Source: an uncultured Collinsella sp. | GTDB taxonomy: Bacteria; Actinomycetota; Coriobacteriia; Coriobacteriales; Coriobacteriaceae | Length of the DNA stretch: 64,000 nt | Assembly (NCBI GenBank): GCA_902493375.1 | Contig: CABUPH010000001.1 | Coordinates: forward strand, 161,902-225,901 | Direction of reading: 5' to 3' | Part shown: piece by piece, positions 60,336 to 64,000 of the stretch | How the letters are laid out: each line of letters begins with the position of its first letter | How positions within the stretch are numbered: the first letter of the stretch is position 1 | The notes under the pieces: model-generated | Databases searched by the model: none | What the model saw: only the letters and a program-made list of their open reading frames with translations | What the model was told of the DNA's origin: nothing | Translations under genes and position numbers: made by a program

Positions 60336-60361
60336 CTGGTGAGCCTCCTCAGGCTGTGTTT

Positions 60362-60416
60362 CATATAGAGCAGAAGACCGGCATAGCTTCGCCGGTCTTC
60401 TGGGTACTTTAGCATA
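60362..60416 (-). promoter_or_regulatory. Candidate his operon promoter and 5' hairpin
   Basis: On the minus strand a TATGCT -10-like box (60416-60411) is followed by a perfect 11-bp hairpin AGAAGACCGGC / GCCGGTCTTCT (60401-60372) at the expected transcript 5' end. A 10-codon reading frame beginning at 60364 contains the hisZG ribosome site and ends in TGA overlapping the hisZG ATG. No T-box sequence is seen. Confidence 0.35.
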
Positions 60417-60505
60417 CTAGAGTGTTTGCGGGGAGAATCGTCCTCCTCGGCTCACACCGTATTCATTTGGAAACATAGGAGCGGATTGTCGCAACCCAAC
60501 CCCAC

Positions 60506-61342
60506 CTAGACGCCAATCGCACGACGATACTCTGCCATTACCTGCGCATCGGCAGCTGCGGGGTCGGCAAAATAGCGCCAGTCATAGGTCTCGGCCGAAA
60601 CAACTCCGCGATAGCCGCGCGCCACCAGCCTATCCAGGTCGGCGCGCATATCGCGGTCGCCGTCACCCCAGGCAAGATGCGTCGTGCCATCTGCCGCAAC
60701 ATCGACAAAATGCACGTGGGCGACATCATCGCCAAGCAGATCGAAATAATCGTCGATGGTATCCCCTGCCACCGCCATAGCGCCCAAATCCAGACACGCC
60801 TTAAGTGCCGGATGATCAACTGCCTCGATCATGCGCTTCGTGTCGGCCGCCGAGTTCACGATCATCGACTCAACCGGCTGTAGGGCCTCGAGCACCAGTC
60901 GCACGCCGCGCTCTCCCGCATGCTCGGCAATCGCACGCAGCATCGAGGCGCTGCGACCCCACGCGTCCTCGATCGGCTCGTTCAAAAATGCCCAGCCGCT
61001 CGAGACCATGACCTGCTCGGCTCCAAGTTCCGCCGCGATATCCACAACGTTCTTAAAGTACGCGAGCGTGCGGGTACGCGCTTCATTCCCGCGCGCCGCG
61101 ATATTCCACGGCTTGGGGTTGTTCTGTTCGGGACAAAGCCCCACAATCCGAACCCCATACCGCTGCGACAGCTCCCGTACCCGTTCGAGCGAATCGTATC
61201 CATGGCAATCGACATACAGATGCATCGCCCCGGTCCAAAGCTCGCAACACGTGTAGCCCGAAGCCGACGCCGAAGAAAAGAACTCCTCAAGGTCAAAATA
61301 ACGATGGCTGATATTCATGACGGCAAGCTGGGGATAGCTCAT
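60506..61342 (-). CDS. Sugar phosphate isomerase/epimerase (xylose-isomerase-like TIM barrel)
   Basis: AP endonuclease family 2 / TIM-barrel fold. ELWTGAMHLY, VRIVGLCPEQNNPKPWNIAA, VMVSSGWAF, LVLEALQPVESMI (Glu ligand), ACLDLGAM, HVHFVDVAADGTTHLAWGDG and VVSAETYDWRYF (Glu) are the expected ligand-bearing strands. This resembles fructoselysine 3-epimerase (FrlC)-like enzymes. The start at 61342 has GGAGAG upstream. It follows the SIS-domain gene by 73 nt and is probably in the same transcript. Confidence 0.82.
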   Translation of the reverse strand: MSYPQLAVMNISHRYFDLEEFFSSASASGYTCCELWTGAMHLYVDCHGYDSLERVRELSQRYGVRIVGLCPEQNNPKPWNIAARGNEARTRTLAYFKNVVDIAAELGAEQVMVSSGWAFLNEPIEDAWGRSASMLRAIAEHAGERGVRLVLEALQPVESMIVNSAADTKRMIEAVDHPALKACLDLGAMAVAGDTIDDYFDLLGDDVAHVHFVDVAADGTTHLAWGDGDRDMRADLDRLVARGYRGVVSAETYDWRYFADPAAADAQVMAEYRRAIGV

Positions 61343-61415
61343 AATTACTCTCCAACCCAAGCGAGGCCCCGTTCCATATAGGAGCGAGGCCCGATTACAC
61401 AAACGTTATTTGCTC

Positions 61416-62477
61416 TTAGTAGTCGAACTGGTGATAGTAGCGACGGTAGTTGAGGTTGTGCTTGGTGACCGTCTCGTAGTAAGCGGCAAGGCGATCGGTG
61501 ATCAGCGAGGAGAGGATCCACGGGGAGACGATGACGCGGAACTCGTCGTCAAGGCCGGGGATCGCGAACTCGGCAGTGTCGATGACGTTGATGTCGGTGT
61601 CGCCGGTCACGCCGCGGGTCAGGAACGCGCGGACGCGCTCGTCGAGCTTGCGGTTCTCGTCCTCGCCCATGAACAGGAAGACCGGGACGCCGGGCTCCAC
61701 GAGCTCGAGGGTGCCGTGGAAGAAGTCGGCCGAGGTGATGTAGCGGGTGCGCTTCCACTGCATCTCCTCGAGGATGCACATCGAGAACAGGATCGTCTCG
61801 CCCCACAGGGCGCCGGAGCCGATGAACATGGTGTAGGGGGCCAGGGCGTACTTCTTGGCGAGCTCCTCGGCGCGCGGCTCGAAGCTCTTGCGGATGTCGA
61901 CCAGGTGGGTCCAAACGTCCTTGGTCTGCTCGATGAACTTATCGAACTGCGGGAAGCAGCCACGGCGATTGAGCAGGCGCAGGCCGAAGCAGTCGGCGAG
62001 GTAGTAGCCCATCTCGCAGCCACCGTTACCATGATCGGAAGCCATCTTGACGCAATTCTCGGCGCCGACAGCCTGGCCGATGGGGCCCTCAGGCTTGGTC
62101 ATGGCGTAGACGCGAATGCCCTTTTCCTTCATCTTCTTGACGGCCTCGAGGACCTCGGGGGTGGTGCCGGACTCGGAGGCGGTGAGCACGACGGACTTCT
62201 CGGTCATGCGCTTGTGGCCCATGACGTTCCACTCGGCGGCGTGGATCAGGTAGACCTCGAGGTCGCGGTCGCCGAACTTGTTCATGAGGTACTCGAGCTG
62301 CATGAGCTCGTCCCAGGTGCCGCCGACGCCCATCAGGAACACGGCGTCGTAGCCCTCGTCGGCGACCTTGTCGGCGAGCTCAATCATCTTCTTGCCGGTC
62401 TCGTAGACGTTCTTGCCGTCCTCGACGTAGCCCTCCTGGCTAAAGTGCATGATCTCGATCTTCTCGGTTTCCTTCAT
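61416..62477 (-). CDS. SIS-domain sugar isomerase/deglycase (FrlB-like)
   Basis: Two SIS domains. The first has AVFLMGVGGTWDELMQLEYLM and VVLTASESGTTPEVLEAVKKMKEKGI (phosphosugar-binding Ser-x-x-x-Thr), and the second has APYTMFIGSGALWGETILFSMCILEEMQWKRTRYITSADFFHGTLELVE. The EEMQW...DFFHGTLE segment is typical of fructoselysine/glucoselysine-6-phosphate deglycases (FrlB/GfrF) and glucosamine isomerase relatives. Amadori-product use is therefore a plausible, unproven role. Codon use is strongly biased (mostly C/G-ending), suggesting high expression. The start at 62477 has AAAGGAAAAG upstream. Length 353 residues. Confidence 0.82.
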   Translation of the reverse strand: MKETEKIEIMHFSQEGYVEDGKNVYETGKKMIELADKVADEGYDAVFLMGVGGTWDELMQLEYLMNKFGDRDLEVYLIHAAEWNVMGHKRMTEKSVVLTASESGTTPEVLEAVKKMKEKGIRVYAMTKPEGPIGQAVGAENCVKMASDHGNGGCEMGYYLADCFGLRLLNRRGCFPQFDKFIEQTKDVWTHLVDIRKSFEPRAEELAKKYALAPYTMFIGSGALWGETILFSMCILEEMQWKRTRYITSADFFHGTLELVEPGVPVFLFMGEDENRKLDERVRAFLTRGVTGDTDINVIDTAEFAIPGLDDEFRVIVSPWILSSLITDRLAAYYETVTKHNLNYRRYYHQFDY

Positions 62478-62534
62478 GGCTTTTCCTTTCTGTCCTGCAC
62501 GCAACTCTATACATCGCGTTTCTTTTCGATACCA

Positions 62535-62627
62535 ATTATAGACATACACCTAATGTGTTTTTAATACCACTTATCAATCTGCTCCAATCCTCGGTGAACG
62601 GTCGAAATTCTCTGGTGAGTGGTATTA
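62535..62627 (-). promoter_or_regulatory. Promoter and TGGTAT half-site operators of the SIS/epimerase genes
   Basis: On the minus strand, TTAAAA (62564-62559) and TATAAT (62540-62535) are 18 nt apart. TAATACCACT (62562-62571) and AGTGGTATTA (62618-62627) form an inverted pair about 46 bases apart, and TTGGTATCG follows the -10 box. The pattern suits a GntR-type regulator; the regulator gene is not in the window. Confidence 0.55.
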
Positions 62628-62647
62628 AATTAGAATTGAATGTATAG

Positions 62648-63862
62648 CTAACGCCTCTGGCGCCTCCCTTGTGTGACAAAGAACAGCGTTCCTACCAGCG
62701 CAATAATGGTCGATGCCCCAAACAGTACCGTCTGGACACCCAAAGCCTCCGCCAAAAACGGAGCCGCCAGCAGCGGCAGCACGCCGGCGCTCATCAGGCC
62801 AAAACGCACAAAGCCGGTAATGCGCCCCAGGTATTTGATGTCAGCGCGCTCCTGAATCAAGATCATCTGCAGCGGTTCCAGGAATCCCCAGGCCAGACCG
62901 TTAATCGCCTGACCGATAATCGCGACCCCCAGCATATCGGTGCCCACGTACACCATGGACCCAATGCCCACGGCCATGAGCGCGCCGAGCAGCAATCGCA
63001 GGTTGACATGGCGGGCAGAAAGCTTGGTCAGGATGAACGCGCCCACCGAGGAAGTGAGGCCCACGACCGAGGACAGCCAGCCCAGCCAGACGATATCCAC
63101 GTTGAGCACATCGCGATAGAACAACGACTCCAGCGAATCGAACGCGCCAAACGCAAAGAAGCCCAGAAAGCCCGAGATAAAGATAAGGCGCAGGTCGTGG
63201 TCGCGAAACGTAAGTCGCGCGCCCTCGGCCATGCCGCCCAGAATGCCGCCCTTCGGCTTCTCCCCTTTTGCGGGAGCAACACACTCGTGACAGCCCAAGG
63301 AGAGCACGGCCGCCACACCCATCATGCCCGCCATGAGCAGATAGACCGATTGCGTGGCAAAACAGCTCACGATGGCACCACCGAGCAGCGGGCCAGCGGT
63401 ATAGGCGATATTGCTGTAGAACACCATGAGACCGTTCACGCGGGTACGGCCCTCGGTGGTCGACTCTAGGTATCCCGGAAACGCATGCGTACAGGTGTTG
63501 ATAAAGCCGCCCGCAAGCCCCAAGACGCACGCGGCAAACACAAGCCCGGGGACAGACAACGGCGCCAACCCCACGCCAAGCGATAGCACCGCCGTAATCA
63601 CGCACGTCACAAACGACGTCCGGCGCGGTCCAAAGCGGTCGATGACCGAGCCCGACACCATATTGCCCGCCGACGTCATAAGATTGCGTACGAGCGTAAT
63701 GGCAGCAACCAAAAAGGCCGTGCCAGCCAAATCATACGTCGCCGCGCCGATAAGCCCTAAAAAGTACACCGCGTTGTTGGCGCACCATTGCAGGGACTCA
63801 ATAAGAATCAGCCTGACCTCTGCCGGCGTCAGGCGCATTGCTTCGCGATCCTTCGCGAACAT
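62648..63862 (-). CDS. Major facilitator superfamily transporter
   Basis: Twelve hydrophobic segments over 404 residues. The loop GSVIDRFGPRRTSFV corresponds to the MFS motif A (G-x-x-x-D-R-x-G-R-R type). NGLMVFYSNIAYTAGPLLGGAI and LEPLQMILIQERADIKYLGRITGFVRF are further typical loops. The substrate is unknown; the fold and length fit drug or sugar efflux carriers. The start at 63862 (MFAKDREAMRL) has AGGGAG upstream. A hairpin separates it from the PTS-like gene at the window edge. Confidence 0.88.
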   Translation of the reverse strand: MFAKDREAMRLTPAEVRLILIESLQWCANNAVYFLGLIGAATYDLAGTAFLVAAITLVRNLMTSAGNMVSGSVIDRFGPRRTSFVTCVITAVLSLGVGLAPLSVPGLVFAACVLGLAGGFINTCTHAFPGYLESTTEGRTRVNGLMVFYSNIAYTAGPLLGGAIVSCFATQSVYLLMAGMMGVAAVLSLGCHECVAPAKGEKPKGGILGGMAEGARLTFRDHDLRLIFISGFLGFFAFGAFDSLESLFYRDVLNVDIVWLGWLSSVVGLTSSVGAFILTKLSARHVNLRLLLGALMAVGIGSMVYVGTDMLGVAIIGQAINGLAWGFLEPLQMILIQERADIKYLGRITGFVRFGLMSAGVLPLLAAPFLAEALGVQTVLFGASTIIALVGTLFFVTQGRRQRR

Positions 63863-63883
63863 ACGAACTCCCTCTATACAAGT

Positions 63884-63920
63884 AAGGGGATGGAGGGCAT
63901 AGGCCCGCTCCATCCCCTTA
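63884..63920. terminator. Hairpin between the edge gene and the MFS gene
   Basis: AAGGGGATGGAG / CTCCATCCCCTT (as GGAGC...GCTCC) with an 11-nt loop. U-run is weak (TTACTTGT). Probable terminator of the edge gene. Confidence 0.6.
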
Positions 63921-63955
63921 CCAGGTTGCAATGACAGTCTATGCAGCCGGGCCCT

Positions 63956-64000
63956 TACGCCAGCACGCCGAAGAACGCGCCGACGATGCCCACGACCATG
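63956..64000 (-). CDS. C-terminal end of a membrane protein (partial, cut by window edge)
   Basis: The last 14 visible codons read MVVGIVGAFFGVLA-stop, a hydrophobic C-terminus. It would suit the end of a mannose-family PTS IIC/IID subunit, and the neighbouring SIS-domain gene makes that reasonable, but too little is visible to name it. Confidence 0.4.

Noticed and set aside
60336..60505. T-box leader for the his operon
   Set aside because: The intergenic region is too short and lacks the T-box antiterminator sequence.

Overview
The window is a GC-rich chromosomal segment from a gut-type actinobacterium, most likely a Collinsella or close relative in the Coriobacteriia. This is inferred from gene content and style: high GC with NNC/NNG codon bias, PTS-driven sugar use, a Mn-dependent DHH-type pyrophosphatase, a RicT/PSP1 protein with a long basic tail, Tat and nickel-insertion genes, and many short palindromic intergenic repeats. 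No rRNA, CRISPR array, prophage or complete IS element was seen. One tRNA gene is present.

Layout. 1-4.0 kb (minus): tmk-holB-ricT-comF housekeeping run, comF cut by the window edge. 4.2-12.7 kb: a zinc-ribbon membrane protein (+), then a minus-strand block of aminotransferase, STAS protein, tatA-tatC-hypA-hypB and topA. 13-17 kb: nhaA, ppaC and a ROK sugar kinase. 17-22.7 kb: a cellobiose-type PTS (IIA, IIB, IIC) with a GH1 6-phospho-beta-glucosidase, a divergent GntR regulator, and manA. 22.7-25.1 kb: an AT-richer island holding a winged-helix protein and an AbiEii-like nucleotidyltransferase, flanked by two inverted copies of a structured repeat and two direct copies of a terminator-like repeat. 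25-35.5 kb: uvrD/pcrA, uppP, a universal stress protein, a two-component system whose kinase is frameshifted, purH and a GNAT acetyltransferase. 36-45.3 kb: DUF2207 protein, gluQ, a metallophosphoesterase, a DUF4342 protein, a second two-component system, an orphan galactitol-type IIB with a VOC protein, a helical-repeat protein and tRNA-Leu(UAA). 45.7-51.1 kb: ppx/gppA, an FtsB/DivIC-like protein, eno, mazG, yfcE and a stand-alone LarC C-terminal domain.

51.5-60.3 kb holds the complete histidine pathway. A minus-strand operon runs hisZG-hisD-hisC-hisB-hisH-hisA-hisF-hisI-hisE, and a PHP histidinol-phosphatase faces it from the plus strand, so all steps from PRPP to histidine are encoded here. 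HisZ and HisG are one fused polypeptide. 60.5-64 kb: a sugar epimerase and a SIS-domain deglycase-like gene with clear promoter and operator half-sites, an MFS transporter, and the last codons of a membrane protein that could be a PTS subunit.

The most unusual content is intergenic: several families of palindromic repeats (many with a GGGAC core), two approximately 230-bp elements with related inverted ends, a 184-bp MITE-like element, two hairpin elements whose outer arms differ in sequence yet remain perfectly complementary, and a duplicated tRNA-Leu 3' end.
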